The position numbers were made by a program, and so were the translations under genes. Below, piece after piece: positions 17,608 through 26,181 of a DNA stretch of 64,000 nucleotides (its first letter is position 1; each line of letters begins with the position of its first letter). The stretch is from contig JAEYGZ010000046.1 in assembly GCA_023409535.1 (NCBI GenBank), forward strand, positions 124,001 through 188,000, written 5' to 3'. The notes under the pieces were generated by a model. The model had not been told where the DNA came from. It did no database searches and saw only the letters and a program-made list of their open reading frames with translations. Source of the stretch: Bacillota bacterium (lineage in GTDB: Bacteria; Bacillota; Clostridia; Lachnospirales; Lachnospiraceae).

Positions 17608-18485
17608 AGATTTCCCCCCTCGCTTTCCTTATCATATTTTGAAAGAATTGCCATACTCAGCAGGATAAAAATCATCAGTACCAGGGACAGACCGGAGCCG
17701 GTATGCCAATTGCCTAACCGGAACTGCTGCTCAATAACATTGCCAATCAATACGATTTTACTTCCTCCTAAGATCGTTGAGATAACGAAGGTAGTCAGGG
17801 AGGGAACAAATACCATTGTAATTCCGCTGATTACCCCCGGAAGGCTTAACGGTAATATAATCTTAAGGAAGGTTTGCCCGCCGTTCGCACCCAGATCTCT
17901 GGCTGCCGCAATGACATCCTTGTCGATCTTAATTAATACATTATAAATCGGCAGCACCATAAAGGGCAGGAAGTTATAAACCATCCCCAGGATAATGGCC
18001 GTCGGTGTATTGATAATATTTAGGGTGGGAAGGTGAAAAAAGCGCAGCACCGTATTCAGCACGCCTGACTTTTCAAGGATATTCTGCCATGCAATGGTAC
18101 GCAGTAAAAAATTCATCCACATGGGAAGAATGATGATCAGTACGGTGAAGCTGTTACTCTGGAGCTTGGAATTATTCATTATGATTGCCAGCGGATAGGA
18201 CAGAACAAGACAGATCACCGTACTGACGATGGATAGCTCCAGTGCCAGAAGAAGTGCCTTTAAATTAATCGGATCCGCAATCAGGGCGATGTTAGCCAGA
18301 GTAAAAAAATTATCGTCGTCGGTTAATCCATAGTACACAATCAGAAGGAGGGGTATGAGAATGAAACCTGCCATCCACAGAATATAGGGGAAGGAAAGCC
18401 ATTTGACCTTATTGACCCGGGTAAACTGCATACCGTTATCCGCTTTCTTTTCCGCAGAGCGGGAAAATGTATTCTTAATATTCAT
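17601..18485 (-). CDS. potB: Spermidine/putrescine ABC transporter permease
   Basis: A 294-residue permease with six helices and the EAA-like docking loop AARDLGANGGQTFLKIILP. It has a longer N-terminal cytoplasmic stretch than PotC, as is usual for PotB. The ATG at 18485 follows AGGAG by nine nt; an in-frame TTG at 18494 is less likely. It lies 19 nt after potA and overlaps potC by 7 nt, so the three are co-translated. Confidence 0.92.
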   Translation of the reverse strand: MNIKNTFSRSAEKKADNGMQFTRVNKVKWLSFPYILWMAGFILIPLLLIVYYGLTDDDNFFTLANIALIADPINLKALLLALELSIVSTVICLVLSYPLAIIMNNSKLQSNSFTVLIIILPMWMNFLLRTIAWQNILEKSGVLNTVLRFFHLPTLNIINTPTAIILGMVYNFLPFMVLPIYNVLIKIDKDVIAAARDLGANGGQTFLKIILPLSLPGVISGITMVFVPSLTTFVISTILGGSKIVLIGNVIEQQFRLGNWHTGSGLSLVLMIFILLSMAILSKYDKESEGGNLW

Positions 18486-18504
18486 AGGAAACAACTCCTA
18501 AAGA

Positions 18505-19584
18505 TTATTCTGTAATTTCAACCGCTTCCTCATCCTCAGATTCCGGTTTGTTCATAATCTGGATGTCATAGGGGTCAACGCTGATACCAACCTCACTGCC
18601 CACAGGGAATAAATCAGTAGAATGTACCAGCCACTCACGGCCGTTTGCGGTAACTTCCATCTCATAATGAACCCCTTTAAACAGAAGAGAGGTGACCCTG
18701 CCTGATATCATACCCTGGTCAGGCTTCACCAAATCAATATCTTCCGGCCGGATGACAACATCTACGGGCTTATTTTTACCAAAGCCTGTATCCACACAGG
18801 GAAAGTCAGCCCCCAGGATATTCACTAATTTATCCTGAACCATAATGGAAGGGATAATGTTGCTGTCCCCGATGAAGTCAGCTACAAAGGCATTCTTCGG
18901 CTCATTGTAAATGTCCTCCGGAGATCCGACCTGCTGTATGTAGCCCTGGTTCATGACAACAATTGTATCTGACATGGTGAGAGCCTCTTCCTGGTCGTGG
19001 GTAACATAGATGAAGGTGATACCAAGCTCGTTCTTTAAACGGATCAATTCATACTGCATGTCCTGGCGAAGCTTCAGATCCAGTGCGCCCAGAGGCTCGT
19101 CGAGTAATAATACCTTGGGTTCATTGACGATCGCTCTTGCGATTGCAATTCGCTGCTGCTGGCCTCCGCTTAAGGAATCAGGCATGCGGTTTTCATAGCC
19201 TTCGAGATTAACCAGCTTCAGGGCATATCGGATCTTATCATTAATATAAGCTTTGCTTTTCTTCTTTATCTTGAGACCAAAAGCAATGTTCTCGGAGATG
19301 GTCATATGATTGAATAAGGCATATTTTTGGAACACGGTATTTAACTGGCGCTCATTGGGAGGGAGCTTTGTGATGTCCTTACCTTCAAAGATTACCTGTC
19401 CCTTATCCGGTGTTTCAAAGCCGCCGATTATACGGAGAGTGGTTGTCTTGCCGCAGCCGGAAGGACCCAGGAGGGTAAGAAATTCATTCTCACGAATATA
19501 TAGATTAAGCTCATCCAGTACCACGGTTTCACCGAAGGACTTGGATAAATTGACCAGATTTATTAATTTATTGTCTATCATCAT
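18505..19584 (-). CDS. potA: Spermidine/putrescine ABC transporter ATP-binding protein
   Basis: A 359-residue ATPase that powers polyamine uptake. It has Walker A GPSGCGKTT, Q-loop FQKYALF, signature LSGGQQQR, Walker B VLLLDEP, D-loop GALD and H-loop VTHDQEEA. The C-terminal TOBE-type regulatory domain (VVIRPEDIDLV onward) is present. Two adjacent ATGs (19584, 19581) follow GGGGAG; the second has the better spacing. It is 15 nt after the XRE-cupin gene and heads the transporter part of the operon. Confidence 0.94.
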   Translation of the reverse strand: MMIDNKLINLVNLSKSFGETVVLDELNLYIRENEFLTLLGPSGCGKTTTLRIIGGFETPDKGQVIFEGKDITKLPPNERQLNTVFQKYALFNHMTISENIAFGLKIKKKSKAYINDKIRYALKLVNLEGYENRMPDSLSGGQQQRIAIARAIVNEPKVLLLDEPLGALDLKLRQDMQYELIRLKNELGITFIYVTHDQEEALTMSDTIVVMNQGYIQQVGSPEDIYNEPKNAFVADFIGDSNIIPSIMVQDKLVNILGADFPCVDTGFGKNKPVDVVIRPEDIDLVKPDQGMISGRVTSLLFKGVHYEMEVTANGREWLVHSTDLFPVGSEVGISVDPYDIQIMNKPESEDEEAVEITE

Positions 19585-19599
19585 TTCTCCCCCTTTCTC

Positions 19600-20139
19600 C
19601 TAGAAACTTGGCGGAGTCGATACCCATAAGAGGGTGGCGCCGGTTTTTTCGGAAGCAGTAATATAATGCTGTTTGTTGGCGGTAAAATAGAAGGATTCCC
19701 CTTTCTTTAGCTTATAGGTCCGGTTCCCGATATGCAGGGTAACACTTCCGTTAAGGATATAACCGAATTCCTCTCCTTCATGGGGATTGTCAGGATAGGT
19801 AGAACCGCCTGCATCAAGGGTAAGCATAATGGGCTCCATGATATTCTTCTGGGCATTGGGGATAATCCATTTTACCTCATTTTTTAATTCCGTATCATAT
19901 TTCTCAAAGTAATCCGATTTCTTAAATACCACCTGTTCTGCGGTAGTACCGCTGAAGAACTCCTCAAGATTAGTACCAAGGCACTGAAGAATATCCACTA
20001 AGGTTGCAATGGAAGGGGAAGTCAGGTCTCTCTCCAGCTGGGAAATAAACCCTTTGGAGAGCTCTGCTCTGTCTGCCAGTTCTTCCTGAGTCAGACTTTT
20101 TTGTATTCGTAGTTCCTTGATTTTTGTTCCGATATTCAT
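19600..20139 (-). CDS. XRE-family regulator with C-terminal cupin (PuuR-like)
   Basis: A 179-residue regulator. Residues 5-60 form an XRE helix-turn-helix (IKELRIQKSLTQEELA, LSKGFISQLERD), and residues 105-175 a cupin barrel (HEGEEFGYILNGSVTLHIG, KKGESFYF). This fusion is typical of polyamine or amino-acid responsive repressors such as PuuR. It is the first gene of the pot operon, so it is inferred to control it and itself in response to intracellular polyamine. Its promoter has a consensus TTGACA box (20211-20238), with candidate operators near it. Confidence 0.9.
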   Translation of the reverse strand: MNIGTKIKELRIQKSLTQEELADRAELSKGFISQLERDLTSPSIATLVDILQCLGTNLEEFFSGTTAEQVVFKKSDYFEKYDTELKNEVKWIIPNAQKNIMEPIMLTLDAGGSTYPDNPHEGEEFGYILNGSVTLHIGNRTYKLKKGESFYFTANKQHYITASEKTGATLLWVSTPPSF

Positions 20140-20181
20140 GAGGCGCTTCCTTTCAGATTCTTACTTAGAATAAACTCAAAG

Positions 20182-20238
20182 TTTAGTGATGCTAAACAGC
20201 GACAATAACAATTATACTAGCATAATTTCTCTTGTCAA
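20182..20238 (-). promoter_or_regulatory. Promoter of XRE-pot operon with dyad operator TTTAG-N5-CTAAA
   Basis: On the minus strand, TTGACA (20233-20238) and TATAAT (20211-20216) are separated by 16 nt, close to consensus. A dyad TTTAGTGATGCTAAA sits at 20182-20196, near the expected start of transcription. A related TTTAGCGTAACTAAG lies at 20260-20274, upstream of the -35 box. They would suit a repressor that binds on both sides of the promoter, but the second also belongs to a repeat described below. Confidence 0.55.
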
Positions 20239-20260
20239 TACCTGCTGAAAAATAATTATT

Positions 20261-20325
20261 TAGCGTAACTAAGACACGGGAAGCAGGAGAAGGGCTGCTT
20301 CCCTGACATTGGCTGGCCAAACTTC
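20261..20325. repeat. Short relative of inverted-repeat element A
   Basis: About 60 bp resemble the two ends of element A (34204-34510) joined together. The left part (GTAACTAAGACACGGGAAGC, then AGGAGAAGG) matches the left end of A, and the right part (CTGCTTCCCTGACATTGGCT) matches the right end. GGGAAGCAG (20278-20286) pairs perfectly with CTGCTTCCC (20295-20303). It looks like an internally deleted copy or solo end pair. Confidence 0.55.
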
Positions 20326-20341
20326 GGTCACACTATGAAGT

Positions 20342-20385
20342 GTTAACATTTTGTTGAGGTTTTTGTTTTTCGCCGGTGTTATAAT
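20342..20385 (+). promoter_or_regulatory. Operator copy 1 and promoter of the OmpR-type regulator gene
   Basis: GTTAACATTTTGTTGAGG at 20342-20359, followed by a poorer second half (TTTTTGTTTTT) and TATAAT at 20380-20385. The operator occupies the place of the -35 box, as expected for an activator of the PhoB/OmpR class. The same 18 bases occur upstream of both lipoprotein genes. Confidence 0.65.
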
Positions 20386-20419
20386 AAAGAATAGTGTACC
20401 TTAAAAGAGAGGTGAAAAC

Positions 20420-21085
20420 ATGGTTAAGAACAGGATTTTAATTGTGGAGGATGACAGGGCAATTTCAGATGGGATAGCGGTGAACCTGCAATATTCCGGA
20501 TATGAGTACAGGGTATTTGCCGACGGAGAGGAAGCGGCTGCTTCTTTAGAAGCCGACCATTCCTACGACCTTGCATTGCTGGACATTATGCTGCCGGGCA
20601 TCGATGGTTTTGAATTGCTTTCCTATATGAAGCAATTCAATATCCCTGCTATCTACCTTACCGCAAAAAGTGATACACCTTCCGAGATTAAAGGGCTTCG
20701 CGGCGGTGCAGAGGATTATATCATCAAGCCTTTTGATGTGCTGACTCTGCTGGTACGCATTGAAAAAGTGCTGGAGCGCACCGGTAAGTTAAATCAGGTA
20801 TTACGGATTGGTGACATTACACTGGATTTGGAAAATCATACCGTTACAAAAGGCGGGGAGGAAATTATCTTAAAGCCTCTTGAATTTGAGGTTTTTACCA
20901 TGCTGGCCAAGTATAAAAACCGTACCATACTGCGTGAAAAGCTGCTCAATGAGATTTGGGGAGCGGATTTTTTCGGAGATACCCATACGGTAGATGTGCA
21001 TATTGCCAACCTGCGTAAAAAGCTGGACGCTGCCAACATGATAAAAACTGTCCCAAAGTACGGTTATAGGCTGGAGGACAAGTGA
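20420..21085 (+). CDS. OmpR/PhoB-family response regulator
   Basis: A 221-residue regulator. The receiver domain (1-115) has the acidic pair EDD, phospho-acceptor Asp55 in LLDIMLPG, and lysine in IIKPFD. The winged-helix domain (125-221) ends in the usual VDVHIANLRKKL and VPKYGYRLE. Its own promoter carries the repeated operator, so autoregulation is likely. The kinase gene begins 1 nt after its stop. With the following lipoproteins and ABC genes it forms a single module, resembling systems that respond to cell-envelope stress or antimicrobial peptides. Confidence 0.93.
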   Translation: MVKNRILIVEDDRAISDGIAVNLQYSGYEYRVFADGEEAAASLEADHSYDLALLDIMLPGIDGFELLSYMKQFNIPAIYLTAKSDTPSEIKGLRGGAEDYIIKPFDVLTLLVRIEKVLERTGKLNQVLRIGDITLDLENHTVTKGGEEIILKPLEFEVFTMLAKYKNRTILREKLLNEIWGADFFGDTHTVDVHIANLRKKLDAANMIKTVPKYGYRLEDK

Positions 21086-21086
21086 T

Positions 21087-22469
21087 ATGAAATTATGGCA
21101 AAAAGTATCCATTACCAGCATAGCAGTCCTGCTGGTAGTTGTGACCGCATGCAGTGCATTGCTGCTGTTGCAGGCGAAAGACAATATTGTTCAGCTTACG
21201 ACAGAGCAGGCGCAAACGGAGCAAAGGAATCTGACCGCTTCCTTTTCCGAAATGGTGCAATATTATCTTGATGAGGAAAGCAATCCCGTTGTTAAGCAAT
21301 CAGGCATTAACTACTGTTTCAAACGCTTTTCCAACGCTTCATCCGTGCTGATTGGAAAGGAAGGCACAATCTATTCCGCGGTGAGTGTTGAGCCGGAAAA
21401 GATATTGCCGATAGAGAATGACAATGAGCAAAAGGTATTGCTTAAGAAAATAAGCGGCAGGAATATCCTCATTGTGGGCAGCGGACTTATTCTGCTTGAG
21501 GACCACTATTCTGTATACACAGTGAAAGACGTAACGGAGGTTTTTGATAACATGATCGCCATGACCTGGCGTTTTATCCTGATCTGCGGAATAGGGATCC
21601 TTATCGGAACGTTGTTCATTATATGGCTTGTCCGTCATGCAAACAAGCCGCTTATCCGGTTGAAAGAAACAACCAGGCGTATTGCGGTTGGCGAATATGA
21701 CAAACGGGCGCAGGTACAGTCTGAGGACGAAGTAGGCGAACTGGCAGCGGATTTCAACGCTATGGCTGATGCGGTGCAATCTCATATTTCCGATTTGGAA
21801 GAAACAGCAAAACGTCAGCAGCTTTTTATAGGCGGCCTTACCCACGAATTCAAAACACCATTGACTTCCATGATAATCCACAGCGATACGCTGTTGTCCG
21901 CTGATTTAAGCAAAGAGGAAGCACAAAACTCTCTGATCCATATTCATGCGCAATGCCGGTGGCTGGAACGGTTAACCCAAAAGCTGCTTAAACTCATTAC
22001 GCTGAATGAAGATATTAAAATAAAGTCTGAGGATATAAAAACATTGTTCGACGATATTATAGAAAGTACAGCCGGGACCATGCGTGAGCGCGATACTCCG
22101 CTAAAAAGTGAATGTAACATAGAAGCCCTAAAAATGGACTATGACCTGATGAAATCGCTGTTAATAAATCTTATTGATAATGCATCCAAAGCATCTGAAC
22201 CGGGACAACCCATAACTTTACGGGCCTATGACAATGTATTGGAAGTGCGGGATAACGGCAAAGGCATACCGCAAGATGAAATCCAGAGGATAACCGACCC
22301 GTTTTACATGGTAGACCGCTCCCGAAGTAAAAAAACCGGCGGCAGCGGACTGGGGATGGCACTGGTAAAACGGATAGCCGATGCCCATGATGCCAAGCTG
22401 GTTATTGACAGTCAGAGGAATGTTGGGACGACCATGAAAGTAATCTTTCCTGATAATCCGTCACGTTAA
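21087..22469 (+). CDS. Sensor histidine kinase (HAMP type)
   Basis: A 460-residue kinase with two membrane helices (about 8-28 and 158-180) around an extracytoplasmic sensor of about 130 residues. It continues with a HAMP domain, an H-box with His253 in LTHEFKTPLTS, N-box LLINLIDNASKA, G1 DNGKGIP and G2 GGSGLGMAL. It pairs with the regulator one base upstream. The extracytoplasmic domain is too small for a large ligand-binding fold and has no motif I recognise. The stop codon overlaps operator copy 2 (22465 onward). Confidence 0.92.
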   Translation: MKLWQKVSITSIAVLLVVVTACSALLLLQAKDNIVQLTTEQAQTEQRNLTASFSEMVQYYLDEESNPVVKQSGINYCFKRFSNASSVLIGKEGTIYSAVSVEPEKILPIENDNEQKVLLKKISGRNILIVGSGLILLEDHYSVYTVKDVTEVFDNMIAMTWRFILICGIGILIGTLFIIWLVRHANKPLIRLKETTRRIAVGEYDKRAQVQSEDEVGELAADFNAMADAVQSHISDLEETAKRQQLFIGGLTHEFKTPLTSMIIHSDTLLSADLSKEEAQNSLIHIHAQCRWLERLTQKLLKLITLNEDIKIKSEDIKTLFDDIIESTAGTMRERDTPLKSECNIEALKMDYDLMKSLLINLIDNASKASEPGQPITLRAYDNVLEVRDNGKGIPQDEIQRITDPFYMVDRSRSKKTGGSGLGMALVKRIADAHDAKLVIDSQRNVGTTMKVIFPDNPSR

Positions 22470-22519
22470 CATTTTGTTGAGGCTTTGTTGAAGATTTTTC
22501 TTTGGGGCGATCGTATGAT
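22465..22519 (+). promoter_or_regulatory. Operator copy 2 and promoter of the first lipoprotein gene
   Basis: GTTAACATTTTGTTGAGG at 22465-22482 plus CTTTGTTGAA gives two TTTGTTGA units 11 bp apart. The -10 candidate TATGAT is at 22514-22519. The distance from operator start to -10 is 49 bp, against 38 bp in copy 1, so the copies differ by one helical turn. Confidence 0.6.
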
Positions 22520-22547
22520 TAGCTCAAAAAGAAAAGTGAGGTATATT

Positions 22548-23963
22548 ATGAAACGAATAGTTATGTTCCTGTTGACTTCGATGATGACATTTAGCTTAGC
22601 CGCCTGTCAAACGACGCCGGAAGGCCTGATTGTGGCGGGGAAGAACAATGACCGGTTACTGGAAGCTGCTTCCGGCAATGAGGAAGAAAAGAAGAGCATT
22701 GCTGAGATGCTGAATGTGCCTGAACGCATGATTCTATCCGTAACAGACGCGAAGGGGGAGGTTTCCGCCAACGCGGACGCGGATATCTTCCTCCCTGATA
22801 CGGACAGCATTCCGGTAGTTCGGGTACGCGGCCGGGATTTTACGCAGGAAGATGCGGATCGCATCCTTGGGTATTTTGTAGGGGGCGCAGCTTTTAATGA
22901 CCGTTATGAAGCGGGGTATAACGCCGAGGAAGAGAAGTTGATGCAATGGATAGAAGAACTGCCAAAGGAAACCGACCCGGACAAACGGGAATTGATCCGG
23001 CGGAGCATTGATAAATTCAAATCGGCGGGCATTGCAGTGCCTGACAAGCCCCATGAGATTCTTCCCGCGTCCAAAGTATTTGAGCAGGCGGAGCAGGGGG
23101 CCGCGCAAATCACCGGTTATTCAAAAGACGGGGAGAACCATAAGTATCTGAGCATCCTAAATAATCTTGCCGAAAACAAAAACCTGCTGCTTTATACCTG
23201 CGAACAAAAAGGCTATGCGGACATCGGGCATGAAGCAAACTATTACCCGGAAGCAAGTAAAGGTAATTTAGGCAAGCTCGGCTTCGAGGCCGCGGAACAA
23301 ATGTCGCTTGCCCTCTCCCCGGAGGATGCCGAAAGCAAAGCTGCGGAAGCACTTCTAGCTCTGAATATCTCTGATACGGAACTTAACTCCTGCGAAGAGG
23401 TATGGGGCGGTGCTTTCCTGCATGGCGGTATTGTTGAACAGCAGGAACGCCATGCTTACCGGCTGGAATTTGTCCGCAATGTTAGTGGTGCGCTCCTGAC
23501 CTATACTGAAAACAACATCGATAGGAGTGCTGTGCAAATAGAGGAAAGGACAGGCGAGAGGCTTGCCCCAAGCTGGCCGTATGAGCGGGTGATGTTTATC
23601 ATTGATGATACCGGAATCGTGGAGTTTTTATGGGAGTCCCCTTATGAAGTGAGGGAGCAGGTGATGGAAAATACCAAGCTCATGCCATTTGAGGATATTG
23701 AGGCTATCTTTTCCAGAATGATATTGGTTACACATGCACAGTATGATACGGGTGTAAAGCTTGCCTTCAATATTGACCGGGTACAGTTGGGAATGATGCG
23801 GATTCAGGATAAAAACAGTCCGGCAACCGGATTAATCGTGCCGGTGTGGGATTTCTTCGGTACGATGACCTTGGATGGTCAGGATTTGCCAACGGAGCGT
23901 ATCAGCTATCTGACGGTCAATGCCATTGATGGCAGCATAATCGACAGGAGACAGGGGTATTAA
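22548..23963 (+). CDS. DUF6034-like lipoprotein of the regulator-ABC module
   Basis: A 471-residue secreted lipoprotein. The signal peptide ends in lipobox SLAAC and is followed by a Gln/Thr linker. The family assignment (DUF6034-like) is from memory of clostridial lipoproteins encoded beside two-component systems and is not certain. The C-terminal 130 residues (ERVMFIIDDTGIVEFLWESP, then YLTVNAIDGSIIDRR) have a PepSY/YycH-like feel: strands ending in a VNAIDG motif. The ATG at 22548 follows GTGAGG; an in-frame start at 22485 would place the operator inside the coding region. It may sense or sequester a ligand for the ABC transporter or the kinase. Confidence 0.72.
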   Translation: MKRIVMFLLTSMMTFSLAACQTTPEGLIVAGKNNDRLLEAASGNEEEKKSIAEMLNVPERMILSVTDAKGEVSANADADIFLPDTDSIPVVRVRGRDFTQEDADRILGYFVGGAAFNDRYEAGYNAEEEKLMQWIEELPKETDPDKRELIRRSIDKFKSAGIAVPDKPHEILPASKVFEQAEQGAAQITGYSKDGENHKYLSILNNLAENKNLLLYTCEQKGYADIGHEANYYPEASKGNLGKLGFEAAEQMSLALSPEDAESKAAEALLALNISDTELNSCEEVWGGAFLHGGIVEQQERHAYRLEFVRNVSGALLTYTENNIDRSAVQIEERTGERLAPSWPYERVMFIIDDTGIVEFLWESPYEVREQVMENTKLMPFEDIEAIFSRMILVTHAQYDTGVKLAFNIDRVQLGMMRIQDKNSPATGLIVPVWDFFGTMTLDGQDLPTERISYLTVNAIDGSIIDRRQGY

Positions 23964-24040
23964 GGCAAACGAACAGCAAACAACGCAGCAGGTATGGTGC
24001 AAACACCCCATACCTGCTTTCTTTTTCAAGTTCTATGAAC

Positions 24041-24096
24041 GTTAACATTTTGTTGAGGTTTTGTTGAATACTTTGCATCTATACACAAGGTAGAAT
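24041..24096 (+). promoter_or_regulatory. Operator copy 3 and promoter of the second lipoprotein gene
   Basis: GTTAACATTTTGTTGAGG at 24041-24058 plus TTTTGTTGAA. TTTTGTTGA repeats at exactly 11 bp. A -10 candidate TAGAAT lies at 24091-24096, 50 bp from the operator start, almost the same as copy 2. This promoter should drive the lipoprotein and the three ABC genes. Confidence 0.62.
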
Positions 24097-24127
24097 TATT
24101 CCATACGATATAAAGGAGAGAAACGAT

Positions 24128-25375
24128 ATGGTGAATTTCAAAAAAATTATCTATTTTCTGGTCAGTCTTCTGATGATATTTAGCTTGACCGCATGCGGAC
24201 CGGAGGACCCCAATGCGGTAATGGTTAAGCCAACACAGGAACCAGGGCAAACCGCTGCCCCTACGGGAATAGAAGAGAATACAGCGAATAATGGATCTAT
24301 AGAATCTCTGTTGCTGGGTACGCCCGCCCATATCAGCAAAGTCATTAGCAAAAATTTTGCCGTGGAAGCGGACGTGCATGTTCCCAAGGTCAAAAAAGCA
24401 GATATATTACTAGCTAAATCTATGCCCTTTGATGAACAAAAGTTATTATCTGTTTTTTATGAAGGGAAAATGCCTCAAAGGAGCTTAACCAGCTATGATG
24501 ATACTATATTGTACGACGATGACAGTTCACACCTTAGTATTAATGATGGTTTTATCGCATACGCTACACAGGATTATGAATATGTCAAGTTCCCCACGGC
24601 TTCCTTTGCCCCGGCAAACGATATTTTTTCTCAGAATAGACAGTTTAGCGATGTGTATACGCAGGAGAACTTAGGGTTTATAACCAGGTCAGAGGCATTT
24701 AAGACCGTTTCCGATGTTTTAACGAAATTATCCCTAGATATAATGGAGGATGCCGAAATTTACGCCATTGATTCTTTTACAATGCAAACACAGCAGGATG
24801 AAGAAATCCAAAGAGACATTGATAAGCAAAAAGAAGCGGGTATTTCTCCCATACAGGACCCGATGTACGGATATCAAACGAAAGATACATTTACACCGGA
24901 GGATGATTTTTATCTCCTTTTTTTTAAGATGGCGCAAAACAAGATTCCTGTTACACAAAAATCATATACGATTCAGGCAAGCGATCGGGCTCTTAACGGG
25001 TCAACTGCCAGAGTATCCTTCTCTCGACGTGGCATTATTCAGTTTTATCTTAATGGAATTTATCAGCAACAAGGCGTTGCGGAATCTCCAGGTACGCTCA
25101 TCTCCGTGGAAGAAGCACTTCAAAAAGCCTATGAAGAACACAACGCCATAATATCCACGGACAAAGTAACCGTTACGGCAATTGATTTTGAATATGTGCC
25201 CGTTCCTTATAATAAGAACTATGATGAAGTGAAGCTTACTCCCGCATGGTGTCTGACATCGACTTATGAAAGAGACTCAAATAAGCCTTCAAAGGATGGA
25301 AAAGAGGATTCGCGATCTAGTGTAAAGAATAGAATGATATTCATCAACGCCGTCACAGGAGAAAAAATCCAGTAA
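24128..25375 (+). CDS. Second lipoprotein of the regulator-ABC module (DUF6034-like)
   Basis: A 415-residue lipoprotein with lipobox SLTAC. It resembles the preceding lipoprotein in plan: a short signal, a Thr/Gln/Pro linker, a mixed middle region and a C-terminal domain closing with FINAVTGEKIQ, parallel to VNAIDGSIIDRR. Overall identity looks low, so they are distant paralogues at best. RBS AAAGGAGAG precedes the ATG at 24128. It is 17 nt upstream of the first permease gene and probably co-transcribed with the ABC-2 genes. A role in handing substrate to, or protecting, the exporter is inferred. Confidence 0.72.
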   Translation: MVNFKKIIYFLVSLLMIFSLTACGPEDPNAVMVKPTQEPGQTAAPTGIEENTANNGSIESLLLGTPAHISKVISKNFAVEADVHVPKVKKADILLAKSMPFDEQKLLSVFYEGKMPQRSLTSYDDTILYDDDSSHLSINDGFIAYATQDYEYVKFPTASFAPANDIFSQNRQFSDVYTQENLGFITRSEAFKTVSDVLTKLSLDIMEDAEIYAIDSFTMQTQQDEEIQRDIDKQKEAGISPIQDPMYGYQTKDTFTPEDDFYLLFFKMAQNKIPVTQKSYTIQASDRALNGSTARVSFSRRGIIQFYLNGIYQQQGVAESPGTLISVEEALQKAYEEHNAIISTDKVTVTAIDFEYVPVPYNKNYDEVKLTPAWCLTSTYERDSNKPSKDGKEDSRSSVKNRMIFINAVTGEKIQ

Positions 25376-25392
25376 GAAATGGGGAAACTGCC

Positions 25393-26181
25393 ATGAAAAA
25401 TTTTATAACAATACTGAAAACGGATTTTTACCGTGCATTTCTCTCCTCCGGTTTTGTGATTGGAATTTTCTCCACGGTGGCCATATTCTATTTTGGCTCA
25501 GTCGGAATGATATCACATAATGTCTCCGCTGTTGCCGCTTTTAATAACACGTTTAAGTACAATAATATTTCAAATCTGTTTATTCTGAGCGCAACCTTTG
25601 CGTATACCGCAAGCTTTTGTACAGATTGGCAAACAAGGTTCGCTTTTTCCATCATTATTAGAGGTGAAAAGATAACTTATGCCCTATCAAAATGCATCTC
25701 TGTCGCTGTTGCAGGCGGGTTGGCTGTTGCTATTGGTGCGGCTGTGTTTATCGGATATGTATGCGTGATGCAGCCAAGCATACTGCCTGAAGCGATTCAG
25801 ATAGAAATGGAATTTTCCAATGAAGCCTTTGGGGATCTGCTTGTAAAGGGGAAGGAGGCTTTATTTTTCCTGTCCTATCTTTACATAATATTTTTGCAGG
25901 CTGTCTTCTTCTCATCCTTGGGGCTTATGGTATCCGCTTATATGCCCAATAAGTATGTTGCGTATATTTCTCCTTTCGCCTTGAGCTTTATGCTAAACCA
26001 AATTGCCAATGTTTTTAATCTGCCCATATGGTTAGACCCCGTTAAGCTTGCTACCGCAAGGATATGGGGTACCTCAGCATCCACAATACTTTGGATGGCA
26101 ACAGCGACCTTTCTTTCGCTTACCGTCATCTGCGATATCTTATTCATCCGTACCGTGAAGAGGAGGATTGCCAATGGTTAA
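25393..26181 (+). CDS. ABC-2 type transporter permease, subunit 1
   Basis: A 262-residue membrane protein with about six helices and no binding motif in loops, in the style of ABC-2 export permeases of bacitracin/lantibiotic resistance systems. The N-terminus (MKNFITILKTDFYRAFLS) is a typical amphipathic entry helix. It overlaps the next permease gene by 8 nt and follows the lipoprotein by 17 nt. With subunit 2 and the ATPase at 27040 it makes a complete exporter. The substrate is unknown. Confidence 0.82.
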   Translation: MKNFITILKTDFYRAFLSSGFVIGIFSTVAIFYFGSVGMISHNVSAVAAFNNTFKYNNISNLFILSATFAYTASFCTDWQTRFAFSIIIRGEKITYALSKCISVAVAGGLAVAIGAAVFIGYVCVMQPSILPEAIQIEMEFSNEAFGDLLVKGKEALFFLSYLYIIFLQAVFFSSLGLMVSAYMPNKYVAYISPFALSFMLNQIANVFNLPIWLDPVKLATARIWGTSASTILWMATATFLSLTVICDILFIRTVKRRIANG

